DNA of 64,000 bases from Diaphorobacter sp. HDW4B (GCF_011305535.1 NZ_CP049905.1:3780001-3844000); one strand, 5' to 3'; positions 26,306-35,943 are shown, counted from the first letter of the stretch. The notes: a model not told the origin generated them from the letters alone. Numbers and translations are program-made.

Positions 26306-26938
26306 ATGACCTCATCTCAAACCGAGCAGGCTCCCGAAACCAACAGTGATCTGCAACTGGTGGAGCGCACGCTTGCGGGTGATCAGCGCGCCTACGAGAT
26401 GCTGGTGATCAAGTACCAGCGCCGCATCGAGCGCCTGATTGGCCGCATGGTGCGGGATGTGGATCTGATCCCGGACATCGCGCAGGAAACCTTTCTGCGC
26501 GCCTATCGTGCGCTGCACCAATTCCGGGGCGACGCGCAGTTCTACACCTGGCTCTACCGCATTGCGGTGAACACGGCCAAGAAGGCGTTGGTCGATCTCA
26601 AGCGCAATCCCATCATCACCGAGACCGCTTTGCGATCAAATGATGACGAGGATGAAACTTCTGGCAATCCTTTTGAACTAACCACGGACGAGACCCCCGA
26701 AACCGTGCTGGCTGCTCAGGAAATTGCAGCAGCCGTGAACGCAGCCATGGATGCTTTGCCCGAAGATTTGCGTCAGGCAGTGACGCTGCGGGAAATCGAG
26801 GGGTTGAGTTACGAGGAAATTGCCGAGGCCATGAATTGTCCGATCGGCACAGTGCGCTCCCGCATTTTCCGGGCGCGCGAAGCGATTTCGGCGCGCGTGC
26901 GACCGCTTCTGGAGAAGCAGTCGGGCAAACGTTGGTAA
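26306..26938 (+). CDS. rpoE: RNA polymerase sigma factor RpoE (AlgU-type, sigma-E)
   Basis: A 210-residue ECF sigma factor for envelope stress. Region 2 is visible as AYEMLVIKYQRRIERLIGR and DIAQETFLRAYRAL; region 4 as GLSYEEIAEAMNCPIGTVRS. The linker is acidic, as in AlgU. The true start is the ATG at MTSSQTEQAPE; a longer frame runs back into the upstream gene. It is directly followed by its anti-sigma factor and periplasmic regulator, so control is by regulated proteolysis of RseA. I did not find a clear GAACTT-type sigma-E promoter upstream. Confidence 0.94.
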   Translation: MTSSQTEQAPETNSDLQLVERTLAGDQRAYEMLVIKYQRRIERLIGRMVRDVDLIPDIAQETFLRAYRALHQFRGDAQFYTWLYRIAVNTAKKALVDLKRNPIITETALRSNDDEDETSGNPFELTTDETPETVLAAQEIAAAVNAAMDALPEDLRQAVTLREIEGLSYEEIAEAMNCPIGTVRSRIFRAREAISARVRPLLEKQSGKRW

Positions 26939-26970
26939 GGCATGTCTGAACAGTGAATGCAGGTGACACC

Positions 26971-27663
26971 ATGAATGGCGATGTAGTGATGCGTGAGCAG
27001 TTGTCGGCGATGGTCGACGGCGAGCTCGTGAGCGCGCAATGCGCGCAGGTAGTTGCATACGTGGACTCGGAGGAGGGCGGTGCCGCGTGGCACGAGTTCC
27101 ACCTCATCGGCGATGTGCTGCGCTCTTCGGAGTTGGCGCGCCCAGTGAGTTGCGATCTGGTCTCGCGACTGCGAGCGCAACTGGCCGAAGAAGCCCATGC
27201 TGCGCTGTTGCAGCGCGGCGAGACCGTGCAGGTCGCACCAACCGTGGGCGAACCCGTGGTGCGTCCAGCAGTCAAACCAAAGCAGGCCGCCGTGCCGGTC
27301 ATGGTCGAACATGCTCCCGAAGCGGCGAACAACGAAGTCTTCCGCTGGAAGATGGTGGCGGGCTTTGCTTCGCTGGCGGCGGTCGCCACGATTGGCTGGA
27401 ATGCCTACACAGGCCTGGGCGCCACGCAACCCGGCGCGCCCGCAGGCATGCAGTTGGCTGCCGCGCCGGTCGTCGCCAATCAGAACGCTGCGACTCAGAT
27501 CGCCGTGAACCAGCCCGTGACGAACGCGCAGGGTCAGGTGATGATCCGCGATCCGCGTCTGGACGAGCTGCTCGCGGCTCACAAGCAATACGGCAGCACA
27601 TCTGCCCTGCAGATGCCGGCCGGCTTCCTGCGCAACGCCACTTTCGAGGCACCAGCTCGTTGA
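26971..27663 (+). CDS. rseA: Anti-sigma-E factor RseA (MucA-type)
   Basis: A 230-residue single-pass inner-membrane protein. The N-terminal cytoplasmic domain (REQLSAMVDGEL, then WHEFHLIGDVLRS) is the RseA sigma-binding fold. One membrane segment lies near residues 122-142 (VAGFASLAAVATIGW), followed by a periplasmic Ala/Gln-rich tail. It should hold RpoE at the membrane until cleaved by DegS/RseP-type proteases, neither of which is in the window. The start is uncertain between ATGs 18 bp apart and an upstream GTG. Confidence 0.87.
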   Translation: MNGDVVMREQLSAMVDGELVSAQCAQVVAYVDSEEGGAAWHEFHLIGDVLRSSELARPVSCDLVSRLRAQLAEEAHAALLQRGETVQVAPTVGEPVVRPAVKPKQAAVPVMVEHAPEAANNEVFRWKMVAGFASLAAVATIGWNAYTGLGATQPGAPAGMQLAAAPVVANQNAATQIAVNQPVTNAQGQVMIRDPRLDELLAAHKQYGSTSALQMPAGFLRNATFEAPAR

Positions 27664-27689
27664 AGATGGAATTCTGAGCTTTGAGACGA

Positions 27690-28838
27690 ATGCAAAGCGG
27701 TGTGTGGATGAGCCAGTGGATGGAATCGCGGATGGGAATCTGGCTGCAGGCCGGATGGATGTTCGCAAGAAGCATCTGCATCGCCAGCATCACCTGCATC
27801 GTTGGTATTGCCGCACTTCCGCTGGTGGCAGCGGCTGCTGCGAATCCGGCTCAAAGTGCCACTGCCTGCAATCTTCCCCAACTCACTGCAGAGCAACTGC
27901 AGCGGCTCGATGTGCTCGGCTGGCTGGAGCGCATGCGCCAGGCCACGGATCTGGGCACCTACAGCGGCAATTTCGTGGTGATGTCGTCGTCGGGCGTGAT
28001 GAGCAGTTCGCGCGTCTGGCATGTGTGCGACGGCCATCGCCAGATCGAGCGACTCGAAGCATTGAATGGCACGCCGCGCATCGTCTATCGCCAGAACGCC
28101 GAGGTCCGCACTTTCTCCCCCAATGACCGCACCGTGCGCATCGATTCGCGCGAGATGCCGCGCAAGCTGCAACGTGCCGAGGGCATCCGCGGCGAATTGC
28201 TGCTGGCGCATTACGCGGCGCTGTGGAGTGGCCGTGAACGCATTGCGGGCAAGGAGGCCGATCTGCTGCAATTGCGCCCGCGTGATGCGTGGCGCTTCGG
28301 TTATCGGGTCTGGCTCGATCACGCGAGTGGTCTGGTGCTCAAGTGGCAGACCGTCACGCCCGGCGGCCGCGTGCTGGAGCAAGCGGCGTTCTCGGAATTC
28401 GAGATGGGTGCTCCCGTGAGTGGCACGCAGATCGAGTCCATGATGAATGATGTCGTGGGTTATCGGGTCATCACCGCATCGCGCGCGCCCACCTCGCTCG
28501 AAGCCAACGGCTGGGTGCTGCCGATTCCTGTGGAGGGTTTCGTGCTGCTCAGTTGCGCTGAAAAGCAAAAACTCAAGGAAGTGGCGAAGGCCCAGACGCA
28601 GCCGTTGCGCATTGCCGGCGTGCAGTGTGTCTATTCCGATGGGCTGGCCAGCATCTCCGTGTTTCTGGAGCCCTACAGCGAAGAGCGCCACGCATACAAC
28701 GGTCAGGAGTTGCGGCTGGGTGCAACGCACACGCTGTCCGGACGCGTGGCGGGGGACGGCTGGGTCACCATGGTTGGCGAAGTGCCACTTGCCACGCTGC
28801 GCCTCTTTGCTTCGGCTATAAAGCAGATACCGCATTGA
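27690..28838 (+). CDS. rseB: Sigma-E regulatory protein RseB (MucB-type)
   Basis: A 382-residue periplasmic protein with an N-terminal signal sequence (hydrophobic core ICIASITCIVGIAALPL, cleavage probably after the AAAA run). The large N-terminal domain (LGTYSGNFVVMSSSG, IVYRQNAEVRTF) matches the lipoprotein-like fold of RseB, followed by the smaller C-terminal RseA-binding domain. RseB protects RseA from cleavage and senses mislocalised lipids or LPS. Start codon choice among nearby TTG and ATG codons is uncertain. Confidence 0.88.
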   Translation: MQSGVWMSQWMESRMGIWLQAGWMFARSICIASITCIVGIAALPLVAAAAANPAQSATACNLPQLTAEQLQRLDVLGWLERMRQATDLGTYSGNFVVMSSSGVMSSSRVWHVCDGHRQIERLEALNGTPRIVYRQNAEVRTFSPNDRTVRIDSREMPRKLQRAEGIRGELLLAHYAALWSGRERIAGKEADLLQLRPRDAWRFGYRVWLDHASGLVLKWQTVTPGGRVLEQAAFSEFEMGAPVSGTQIESMMNDVVGYRVITASRAPTSLEANGWVLPIPVEGFVLLSCAEKQKLKEVAKAQTQPLRIAGVQCVYSDGLASISVFLEPYSEERHAYNGQELRLGATHTLSGRVAGDGWVTMVGEVPLATLRLFASAIKQIPH

Positions 28839-28978
28839 TCGGTGCGCGCTCCTGCGTGGAGCCGTGCCGCAGTTCAATGCCGAAAATGACCGCGCGGCGG
28901 GAACCAAATGGCGTCTTGTCCTTCACAGGGTAAGCGACTCGTTTGCTAACGTCCAAATGAATACCTTGAGAGGTTCAG

Positions 28979-30457
28979 ATGTTGAGGATTGAACAGAAAA
29001 CATTGCATGGTTATGCGCTCGCGGTCGCCACGGCGCTCACGCTCGGCGTGGCCATGGCACCGGTTCAGACAGCCGTGGCGCAACCTGCCGCTGCTGCGCG
29101 CGGCCTGCCGGACTTCACTGATCTGGTGGATCAGGTCGGCCCGGCGGTGGTGAATATCCGCACGACCGAGCGCGTGACACCGGGCGAGTCCAACACCGGC
29201 ATGGACGAGGAGATGCGCGAGTTCTTCAAGCGTTTCGGCGTGCCCATCCCCAACACTCCCAAGCAGCAATCGCCACAGCGTCGCAACCAGCAACCCGAAG
29301 AGCAGCCGCGCGGCGTGGGCTCGGGCTTCATCCTGAGCGGCGATGGCTTCGTGATGACCAACGCGCACGTGGTGGAGGGCGCTGACGAGGTGATCGTCAC
29401 GCTGACCGACAAGCGCGAGTTCAAGGCCAAGATCGTGGGTTCGGACAAGCGTTCGGACGTGGCGGTGGTGAAGATCGATGCGACCGGCTTGCCCGCTGTG
29501 AAGGTGGGTGATGTGAATCGCCTGAAGGTCGGCGAATGGGTGATCGCGATTGGCTCGCCATTCGGTCTCGACAACACGGTGACTGCCGGCATCGTGAGCG
29601 CCAAGCAGCGCGACACGGGCGACTATCTGCCGCTGATCCAGACCGATGTGGCGGTGAACCCCGGCAACTCTGGTGGGCCGCTGATCAACATGCGCGGCGA
29701 AGTGGTCGGCATCAACAGCCAGATCTATTCGCGATCGGGCGGTTTCATGGGCATCTCGTTCGCGATCCCGATCGACGAAGCGATCCGCGTGAGCGATCAG
29801 CTGCGCGTGAGCGGTCGCGTGACACGTGGTCGCATTGGCGTGCAGATCGAGCAGGTCTCCAAAGACGTGGCGGAATCGCTGGGCATGCCCAAGGCGCAGG
29901 GCGCATTGGTGCGCGGCGTCGAAGTCGGCTCGCCTGCCGAAAAGGCGGGCATCGAAGCCGGTGACGTGATCACCAAGTTCGATGGCAAGACTGTCGAGAA
30001 GACTGTCGATCTGCCGCGCCTTGTCGGCAATACCAAACCAGGAACGAAGTCCAGCGTGACGGTGTTCCGTCGCGGTCAGTCGCGCGATCTGCCGATCACG
30101 ATTGCCGAGGTCGAGCCCGATGAAAAGACGGCAGCGGCCAAGAGCGGATCGGGCAACGCCAAGCCTAAAGCGTCGGCGGCTGCAGAGCAGTTGGGTTTGA
30201 TGGTCGCCGACCTCACCGATGCGCAGCGCAAGGAGCTCAAGATCAAGGGCGGCGTGCGCGTGACGGAAGTGGCCGAAGCGGCTGCACGTGCCGGATTGCG
30301 CGAGGGCGATGTGATTCTGAGCGTGGCCAACACCGAGGTGCACAGCCTGAAGGAATTCGACGCGGCGCTCGCCAAGGCTGACAAGACCAAGCCGATCAAC
30401 GTGTTGTATCGCCGTGGCGAATGGGCCCAGTATGCGCTGATCCGTCCCTCGCGCTGA
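28979..30457 (+). CDS. mucD: Periplasmic serine protease DegP/MucD (HtrA family)
   Basis: A 492-residue HtrA protease-chaperone. A signal peptide (core ALAVATALTLGVAMAP) leads to the trypsin-like domain with catalytic His in MTNAHVV, Asp in RSDVAVVKID and Ser in NPGNSGGPL, then two PDZ domains (about 280-370 and 400-490). It degrades misfolded envelope proteins and, in Pseudomonas, dampens the AlgU pathway. It is the fourth gene of the sigma-E module and ends at a terminator hairpin. AGAGG precedes the ATG. Confidence 0.95.
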   Translation: MLRIEQKTLHGYALAVATALTLGVAMAPVQTAVAQPAAAARGLPDFTDLVDQVGPAVVNIRTTERVTPGESNTGMDEEMREFFKRFGVPIPNTPKQQSPQRRNQQPEEQPRGVGSGFILSGDGFVMTNAHVVEGADEVIVTLTDKREFKAKIVGSDKRSDVAVVKIDATGLPAVKVGDVNRLKVGEWVIAIGSPFGLDNTVTAGIVSAKQRDTGDYLPLIQTDVAVNPGNSGGPLINMRGEVVGINSQIYSRSGGFMGISFAIPIDEAIRVSDQLRVSGRVTRGRIGVQIEQVSKDVAESLGMPKAQGALVRGVEVGSPAEKAGIEAGDVITKFDGKTVEKTVDLPRLVGNTKPGTKSSVTVFRRGQSRDLPITIAEVEPDEKTAAAKSGSGNAKPKASAAAEQLGLMVADLTDAQRKELKIKGGVRVTEVAEAAARAGLREGDVILSVANTEVHSLKEFDAALAKADKTKPINVLYRRGEWAQYALIRPSR

Positions 30458-30502
30458 TGGTTTGGGAGTCGGCGGGCCAACCCGAAAAGCGGGCTTTCAA
30501 GA

Positions 30503-30532
30503 CCCCATCCCGATCTCGGGAGTGGGGCTTTT
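30503..30532 (+). terminator. mucD terminator
   Basis: CCCCA and TGGGG close an outer stem around an inner CCCGA/TCGGG pairing, followed by CTTTT. It lies 46 bp past the mucD stop codon. Confidence 0.75.
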
Positions 30533-30650
30533 GAGGGATTTGGGAAGGGTGCCTGAGGGGGATTGGGGGTTTTTTGCGGTTTCTGCCACGCAGCCCAATA
30601 AGTTTCTTTCTGCGAATTTCTATAGAATAGCGCCGACTCTACAATCAATA

Positions 30651-30775
30651 TGTGTATAAATGATCTGAAATCCCTCATGATGTGGGATGAGGTGAAGTGA
30701 TGCACAAGCAGTCCACAGATCACGCACAAGTTGTTCAGGAAGATCGTGGTAGAATTGTTGATAACCTGTGAATAA
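30651..30775 (-). promoter_or_regulatory. Cluster of DnaA-box-like sites
   Basis: On the minus strand there are two exact TTATNCACA matches: TTATACACA (30651-30659) and TTATTCACA (30767-30775). TTATCAACA (30756-30764), one mismatch from TTATCCACA, is 11 bp from the second, that is one helical turn. A weaker CAGTCCACA (30709-30717) and two GCACAAG repeats (30702-30708, 30724-30730) lie between. No dnaA, dnaN or gidA gene is nearby, so I call this a candidate DnaA-binding cluster, not an origin. Confidence 0.45.
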
Positions 30776-30824
30776 ACACCCCCGTTGCAATGCGGCAACG
30801 ACCCTCCTCTGCAGTCGGATGGGC

Positions 30825-30852
30825 TTCCCGAACAGGCCTTTTTGCCTACAAT
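30825..30852 (+). promoter_or_regulatory. Putative lepA promoter
   Basis: TTCCCG (30825-30830) and TACAAT (30847-30852) are 16 bp apart. A start near 30,859 would give a leader of about 110 nt that contains the strong terminator hairpin before lepA. The -35 match is only moderate. Confidence 0.5.
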
Positions 30853-30892
30853 GAAGCTCCAACTATCGCAGTTGCCAAAGATTGTTGGTTTA

Positions 30893-30923
30893 GGGCGCGT
30901 CGCTATTTGACGCGCCCTTTTTT
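30893..30923 (+). terminator. Intrinsic terminator inside the lepA leader
   Basis: GGGCGCGTC and GACGCGCCC form a perfect 9-bp stem with a 7-base loop, followed by T6. It stands 45 bp before the lepA ATG and downstream of the putative lepA promoter, so it either ends a small RNA or works as an attenuator. Confidence 0.88.
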
Positions 30924-30967
30924 CTTGTGCGCGTCCTTGCAATTCAAATACTTGTCGTTTTCCGTTG

Positions 30968-32776
30968 ATGAACCACATCAGAAATTTTTCGATCATTGCC
31001 CACATCGACCACGGCAAGTCCACGCTCGCTGACCGTCTTATTCAGCGTTGCGGAGGTCTTGCGGAACGTGAGATGGAAGCTCAGGTGCTGGACTCGATGG
31101 ACATCGAGAAAGAGCGTGGGATAACCATCAAGGCGCAGACCGCTGCGTTGCAGTACAAGGCCAAGGACGGCAACGTCTACAACCTCAACCTCATCGACAC
31201 GCCCGGTCACGTCGACTTCTCGTATGAGGTGTCGCGCTCGCTGTCCGCGTGCGAAGGCGCGTTGCTCGTCGTCGATGCATCGCAAGGTGTGGAAGCGCAG
31301 ACCGTCGCCAACTGCTACACCGCGCTCGACCTTGGCGTGGAAGTGCTGCCGGTGCTCAACAAGATGGATCTGCCGAACGCCGATCCTGAAAACGCGAAGG
31401 CCGAAGTCGAGGACGTGATCGGCATCGACGCGACTGACGCGATCCCTTGCTCGGCCAAGACGGGCATGGGCATCGATGAAATTCTCGAAGCCGTCGTCGC
31501 CAAGATTCCTCCGCCAAAGGGCGACCCCACGGGCCCGCTGCGCGCGATGATCATCGACAGTTGGTTCGATACCTATGTCGGCGTCGTGATGCTGGTGCGT
31601 GTGGTCGATGGCGAGCTCAAGAGGGGCGAGCGCTTCAAGATGATGGCGACCAACGCCGCATATGAAGCCAACAACCTGGGTGTGTTCACGCCAGCCGACC
31701 TGCCGCGCGATTCGCTCAAGGCGGGTGAGGTGGGCTACATCATCGCCGGCATCAAGGAACTGAAGGCGGCGAAGGTGGGCGACACCATCACGCTTGAAAA
31801 GAAACTGCCGAACAATCAGGGGCCTGCCAGCACAGCGCTGCCGGGCTTCAAGGAAATCCAGCCGCAGGTGTTTGCGGGTCTGTATCCGACCGAAGCCAAT
31901 CAATACGACGCGCTGCGTGACGCGCTCGAAAAGCTGCAGCTCAACGATTCATCGCTGCGCTACGAGCCCGAAGTCTCGCAGGCGCTGGGCTTTGGTTTCC
32001 GCTGCGGCTTCCTCGGTTTGCTGCACATGGAAATCGTGCAGGAACGTCTGGAGCGCGAGTTCGACCAGGACCTGATCACGACCGCGCCCAGCGTGGTCTA
32101 CGAAGTGGTCAAGGCCGACGGCGAAGTCATCATGGTGGAAAACCCATCGAAGATGCCGGAGCAAGGGCGCATCGAGGAAATCCGCGAACCCATCGTGACC
32201 GTGCATCTCTACATGCCGCAGGACTATGTCGGCCCGGTGATGACACTGGCCAACCAGAAGCGCGGCGTGCAGATCAACATGGCCTACCACGGTCGTCAGG
32301 TGATGCTCACCTACGAAATGCCGCTGGGCGAAATCGTGCTCGACTTCTTCGACAAACTCAAGTCGGTGTCGCGTGGCTATGCCTCCATGGACTACGAGTT
32401 CAAGGAGTACCGCGCGTCCGACGTGGTGAAGGTCGATATTCTTCTGAATGGCGAAAAGGTCGATGCGCTGTCCATCATCGTTCACCGCTCGCAGGCCACC
32501 TACCGTGGTCGTGCCGTGGCAGCGAAGATGCGCGAAATCATCAGCCGCCAGATGTTCGACGTGGCGATTCAGGCGGCCATCGGCGCCAACATCATCGCCC
32601 GCGAAACCATCAAGGCACTGCGCAAGAACGTGCTGGCAAAATGCTACGGCGGCGACATCACCCGCAAGCGCAAGCTGCTCGAAAAGCAGAAGGCCGGCAA
32701 GAAGCGCATGAAGCAGATCGGCTCGGTCGAAGTGCCGCAGGAAGCATTCCTCGCGATTCTGCAGGTGGAAGATTAA
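30968..32776 (+). CDS. lepA: Elongation factor 4 (back-translocating GTPase LepA)
   Basis: A 602-residue translational GTPase. G1 is [12 protein letters not shown]2 includes [11 protein letters not shown]3 is DTPGHVDF, G4 is NKMDLP. The EF-G-like domains II, III and V and the LepA-specific C-terminal domain (ending [14 protein letters not shown]) follow. The length matches E. coli LepA (599). I took the ATG after an in-frame TTG. It heads the lepA-lepB-DUF4845-rnc-era-recO-pdxJ-acpS-nagZ gene string. Confidence 0.97.
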   Translation: MNHIRNFSIIAHIDHGKSTLADRLIQRCGGLAEREMEAQVLDSMDIEKERGITIKAQTAALQYKAKDGNVYNLNLIDTPGHVDFSYEVSRSLSACEGALLVVDASQGVEAQTVANCYTALDLGVEVLPVLNKMDLPNADPENAKAEVEDVIGIDATDAIPCSAKTGMGIDEILEAVVAKIPPPKGDPTGPLRAMIIDSWFDTYVGVVMLVRVVDGELKRGERFKMMATNAAYEANNLGVFTPADLPRDSLKAGEVGYIIAGIKELKAAKVGDTITLEKKLPNNQGPASTALPGFKEIQPQVFAGLYPTEANQYDALRDALEKLQLNDSSLRYEPEVSQALGFGFRCGFLGLLHMEIVQERLEREFDQDLITTAPSVVYEVVKADGEVIMVENPSKMPEQGRIEEIREPIVTVHLYMPQDYVGPVMTLANQKRGVQINMAYHGRQVMLTYEMPLGEIVLDFFDKLKSVSRGYASMDYEFKEYRASDVVKVDILLNGEKVDALSIIVHRSQATYRGRAVAAKMREIISRQMFDVAIQAAIGANIIARETIKALRKNVLAKCYGGDITRKRKLLEKQKAGKKRMKQIGSVEVPQEAFLAILQVED

Positions 32777-32797
32777 GCAAGAACAAGGCAAGGGCCC

Positions 32798-33766
32798 ATG
32801 CAAGTTTTGACATCTCTGATCCTCGCGGCCTTTGTGGGCTACATCGGTGCCTGGTATGTAGGCGCGATCGAGGGTAATTTTGCACTGCTGCTGCTGCTGG
32901 CAACGGTGGTGACGGGGGCCTACTGGCTGGCCGAGCGCTTTTACTTTCTGCCGCGGCGCAAGCAAGCCGCCGAGGTGTTTGCCGCTTCCACGTCGCAACG
33001 CCGCGAAGAACTCGAACGCATGGGCATCCGTCCAGATGCTGCAGAGGATCTGAAGGAAGCCCAACAGAAGCTGATCATGCAGCCCTGGTGGCTGGATTGG
33101 ACTGCGGGCCTGTTCCCGGTGATTCTGGTGGTGTTCCTGCTGCGCTCGTTCCTCTTCGAGCCGTTCAAGATTCCCTCGGGCTCGATGTATCCGACGCTGT
33201 GGGTGGGCGACCTGATCCTCGTGAACAAGTTCACCTACGGCCTGCGACTGCCGGTGGCCAACACCCGCGTCACCGAGGGCAACAAGCCCAAGGCGGGCGA
33301 TGTGATCGTGTTCCGCTACCCGCCGCAACCCAGCGTGGACTACATCAAGCGCGTCGTCGGCACACCGGGTGATACGGTGGCCTATCTGAACAAGCGCCTG
33401 ACCATCAATGGCAAACCGGTTCCGACCACAAACCTGCCCGATTTCTTTGAAGAAGACGCAATGCGCTACTTCAGCCAGTTCCAGGAAAAAATTGGCGAGA
33501 AGCCGCACAACGTGCTCAACAACAAGGACGTACCGGCCTTCGTGCAGGGTGCCAGCAACTTCGCGCACCGTGACCTGTGCAACTACAGCGTCGAAGGCGT
33601 GACCTGCAAGGTGCCCGAAGGCCAGTATTTTGTGATGGGCGACAACCGCGACAATTCGCTGGATTCGCGTTACTGGGGATTCGTTCCAGAAGGCAACATC
33701 GTTGGTCGCGCCTTCTTCATCTGGATGAATTTCGGTAACTTCAAGCGCATCGGTTCGTTCAACTGA
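32798..33766 (+). CDS. lepB: Signal peptidase I
   Basis: A 322-residue inner-membrane protease that removes Sec and Tat signal peptides. Two N-terminal hydrophobic regions (about 3-45) and a third (about 103-118) precede the periplasmic catalytic domain. The nucleophile is Ser129 in IPSGSMYPTL and the general base Lys184 in DYIKRVVGTPGD; the box E motif is MGDNRDNSLDSRYWG. It lies 21 bp after lepA, the conserved pair. Confidence 0.96.
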   Translation: MQVLTSLILAAFVGYIGAWYVGAIEGNFALLLLLATVVTGAYWLAERFYFLPRRKQAAEVFAASTSQRREELERMGIRPDAAEDLKEAQQKLIMQPWWLDWTAGLFPVILVVFLLRSFLFEPFKIPSGSMYPTLWVGDLILVNKFTYGLRLPVANTRVTEGNKPKAGDVIVFRYPPQPSVDYIKRVVGTPGDTVAYLNKRLTINGKPVPTTNLPDFFEEDAMRYFSQFQEKIGEKPHNVLNNKDVPAFVQGASNFAHRDLCNYSVEGVTCKVPEGQYFVMGDNRDNSLDSRYWGFVPEGNIVGRAFFIWMNFGNFKRIGSFN

Positions 33767-33813
33767 GGTTGAATCGCAGTTTTCATATTTCAATTCAAGA
33801 GGGAATCACAGAC

Positions 33814-34179
33814 ATGGCAATGCACCGCATCTCCGCTCCACGCTCGCGCCAGCGCGGGTTGTCGTTCATCAGTCTGGTTTTCATTCTGGTTGTGTTTGTG
33901 TCCATCGGCTACGTGGCGACAAAGTCACTTCCATTGCTGATGGAGTGGCAGGCGGTTCATAAGGCTGTAAAGAAAGCTGCCGGAGAAACTACAGTCGATG
34001 GGGTGCGTGCTGCGTTTAATCGTGCCGCGTCAATCGACGACATACGGTCAATTTCGGGAAGCGATCTTGAGGTAACCAAAGAAAATGAGAAGGTCGTTGT
34101 TACCTATGAATACACCAAAGAAATTCCTTTGTACGGACCGGCATCCTTGCTTTACCGGTTCCAAGGTTCATCAAAGTAG
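33814..34179 (+). CDS. DUF4845 family membrane protein
   Basis: A 121-residue protein with a basic N-terminus, a single membrane segment (about 17-37, LSFISLVFILVVFVSIGYVA), and a small extracytoplasmic domain. Its place between lepB and rnc, and the RQRGLSFISLVF start, are typical of DUF4845 proteins in betaproteobacteria; the N-terminus resembles a type IV pilin-like prepilin segment. The function is unknown. The start is the ATG behind AAGAGGGAA. Its TAG stop overlaps the GTG start of rnc. Confidence 0.85.
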   Translation: MAMHRISAPRSRQRGLSFISLVFILVVFVSIGYVATKSLPLLMEWQAVHKAVKKAAGETTVDGVRAAFNRAASIDDIRSISGSDLEVTKENEKVVVTYEYTKEIPLYGPASLLYRFQGSSK

Positions 34180-34865
34180 TGCTATCAACTGAACTTCAAT
34201 CGCTGCAGAGTCGTCTGCAGCATTCATTCAAGGACTCCGCGCTGCTGCAGCGCGCGGTCACTCATCGCAGTTTCTCCGCCGATCACAACGAGCGCCTCGA
34301 ATTTCTGGGCGACTCGGTGCTGAGTCTGGCGGTTTCCACCATGCTGTACCAGCGCCTTCGGGATCTTCCCGAGGGCGATTTGTCGCGCATGCGCGCGAAT
34401 CTGGTGAAACAGGATTCCCTGCACCGCATCGCCACGCGTCTGAAGCTTTCCGACGTGCTGCGTCTGGGCGAGGGCGAGTCCAAGTCGGGCGGAAAGCTGC
34501 GGCCTTCCATTCTTGCGGATGCGGTCGAGGCGCTGATTGGCGCGGTCTACCTGGATGCCGGTTTTGAAACCGCGCAGGCCATGGTGGATCGCTTCTTCGA
34601 AGGCGTCGATCTCAGCCCTGAAAAGCAGGCTGCGGCCAAGGATTCCAAGACCGCCTTGCAGGAGTGGCTGCAGGGTCGCAAAATGCATCTGCCTCAGTAC
34701 CGCGTGGTGGGAACGGCAGGTGCCGCGCACAATCAGACGTTCGACGTGGAATGCCAGATTGTGGAACTCGGTCTGATCGAACACGGAAAAGGCGGATCGC
34801 GCCGGGCGGCCGAGCAGGCTGCGGCCGGCGCGCTGTTCGCCAAACTGAAAGCAAAACACGCATGA
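34179..34865 (+). CDS. rnc: Ribonuclease III
   Basis: A 228-residue double-strand-specific endoribonuclease. The signature [14 protein letters not shown] holds the catalytic acidic residues, with a second acidic site in [17 protein letters not shown]; a C-terminal dsRNA-binding domain (about 155-226) ends [14 protein letters not shown]. It matures rRNA and cleaves structured mRNAs. It starts at GTG overlapping the upstream stop (TAGTG) and ends in an ATGA overlap with era. Confidence 0.96.
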   Translation: MLSTELQSLQSRLQHSFKDSALLQRAVTHRSFSADHNERLEFLGDSVLSLAVSTMLYQRLRDLPEGDLSRMRANLVKQDSLHRIATRLKLSDVLRLGEGESKSGGKLRPSILADAVEALIGAVYLDAGFETAQAMVDRFFEGVDLSPEKQAAAKDSKTALQEWLQGRKMHLPQYRVVGTAGAAHNQTFDVECQIVELGLIEHGKGGSRRAAEQAAAGALFAKLKAKHA

Positions 34866-35893
34866 CGAATGCATCAAAACCTCCGGCGCCCAAGGGCTCG
34901 GAACCTTCCACCGATTCGCTGAATCCCGATCTGGACGCCATGCTGGCCGGTGCCAAGCCGGGTGCGGGTGCCGTTGCTGCGGCTCCCGTCGACACATCCA
35001 AGCAGCGCTGCGGTCTGATCGCCATCGTCGGCAAGCCCAATGTGGGCAAGTCCACGCTGATGAACGCGCTCGTCGGTCAGAAGATTTCGATCACCTCGCG
35101 CAAGGCGCAGACCACGCGCCACCGCATCACCGGCATCCGCACCAAGGACGACACGCAGTTCGTGTTCGTCGACACGCCCGGCTTCCAGACACGTCACAGC
35201 ACGGCCCTCAACAAGTCGCTCAACAAGACGGTGATGGGCGCGATCGGCGATGTGGACCTGATCCTGTTCGTGGTCGAAGCTGGCAGCTTCACACTGGCCG
35301 ATGCCAAGGTGCTGAGCCTGTTCAAGCCCGGCATTCCCACGCTGCTGATCGCCAACAAGCTCGACACCGTGCACCGCCGCGCCGAAATCGCGCCGTGGCT
35401 GCGTGACATGCAGGAGCGCCATCCGTTCGCGGAGTTCGTGCCCATGTCGGCCAAGAACAAAGGCGACATCGATCGACTGTTCGACATCGTCGGAAAATAC
35501 CTGCCCGAGCAGCCTTGGTGGTACTCGGAAGACGAGCTCACCGATCGCAGCGAGAAGTTCCTCGCTTCCGAGACCGTGCGCGAAAAGCTGTTTCGCTTCA
35601 CCGGCGACGAGCTGCCCTACACCTCGACGGTCGTCATCGACAAGTTCGAAGAGGAAAAGAGCAAGCAGCACAAGCGTTTCATGAAGATCGCCGTGACCAT
35701 CGTGGTCGAGCGCGATGGCCACAAGGCCATGGTGATCGGCGAGGGTGGCGAGCGCCTGAAGCGCATCAGCACCGAAGCCCGTCAGGAACTGGAAAAGCTC
35801 ATGGACGCCAAGGTCTTCCTCGAAGTCTGGGTGAAGGTGCGCTCCGGCTGGGCCGACGACGAAGCCCGTGTGCGCTCGTTCGGCTACGAATGA
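34862..35893 (+). CDS. era: GTPase Era (16S rRNA / 30S assembly)
   Basis: A 343-residue GTPase that binds the 16S rRNA 3' end during 30S maturation. G1 is [16 protein letters not shown]2 IT in RHRITGIR, G3 VDTPGFQ, G4 IANKLD, and the C-terminal KH domain carries [13 protein letters not shown]. The N-terminus has about 45 extra Pro/Ala-rich residues before the G domain compared with E. coli Era (301). Translation is coupled to rnc by the ATGA overlap. Confidence 0.96.
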   Translation: MTNASKPPAPKGSEPSTDSLNPDLDAMLAGAKPGAGAVAAAPVDTSKQRCGLIAIVGKPNVGKSTLMNALVGQKISITSRKAQTTRHRITGIRTKDDTQFVFVDTPGFQTRHSTALNKSLNKTVMGAIGDVDLILFVVEAGSFTLADAKVLSLFKPGIPTLLIANKLDTVHRRAEIAPWLRDMQERHPFAEFVPMSAKNKGDIDRLFDIVGKYLPEQPWWYSEDELTDRSEKFLASETVREKLFRFTGDELPYTSTVVIDKFEEEKSKQHKRFMKIAVTIVVERDGHKAMVIGEGGERLKRISTEARQELEKLMDAKVFLEVWVKVRSGWADDEARVRSFGYE

Positions 35894-35943
35894 TGTTTCT
35901 CGCGGGCTGGCGGCATTTCCTGTCGCGGCTCGCCTAGCTTTCC

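Noticed and set aside
28855-28925. Sigma-E type promoter before mucD
   Set aside because: A GGAACC block is present near 28,900, but the -10 region matches neither GTCTAA nor TCTGA well at the right spacing.
30651-30775. Chromosomal replication origin
   Set aside because: The DnaA-box-like cluster exists but no dnaA, dnaN, rpmH or gidA gene is nearby, and I see no long AT-rich unwinding region. I keep only the weaker claim of a candidate cluster.
30620-30862. 80-codon minus-strand frame in the mucD-lepA spacer
   Set aside because: It has no ribosome binding site and its sequence includes the DnaA-box-like sites and the putative lepA promoter. I treat the region as regulatory.
30640-30925. 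6S RNA, tmRNA or tRNA gene in the mucD-lepA spacer
   Set aside because: I could not find the conserved closing stems, tRNA-like ends or internal motifs of these RNAs; only the leader hairpins remain.
31949-33793. Minus-strand frame of 614 codons opposite lepA and lepB
   Set aside because: It is antisense to two canonical genes and has no own start signal.
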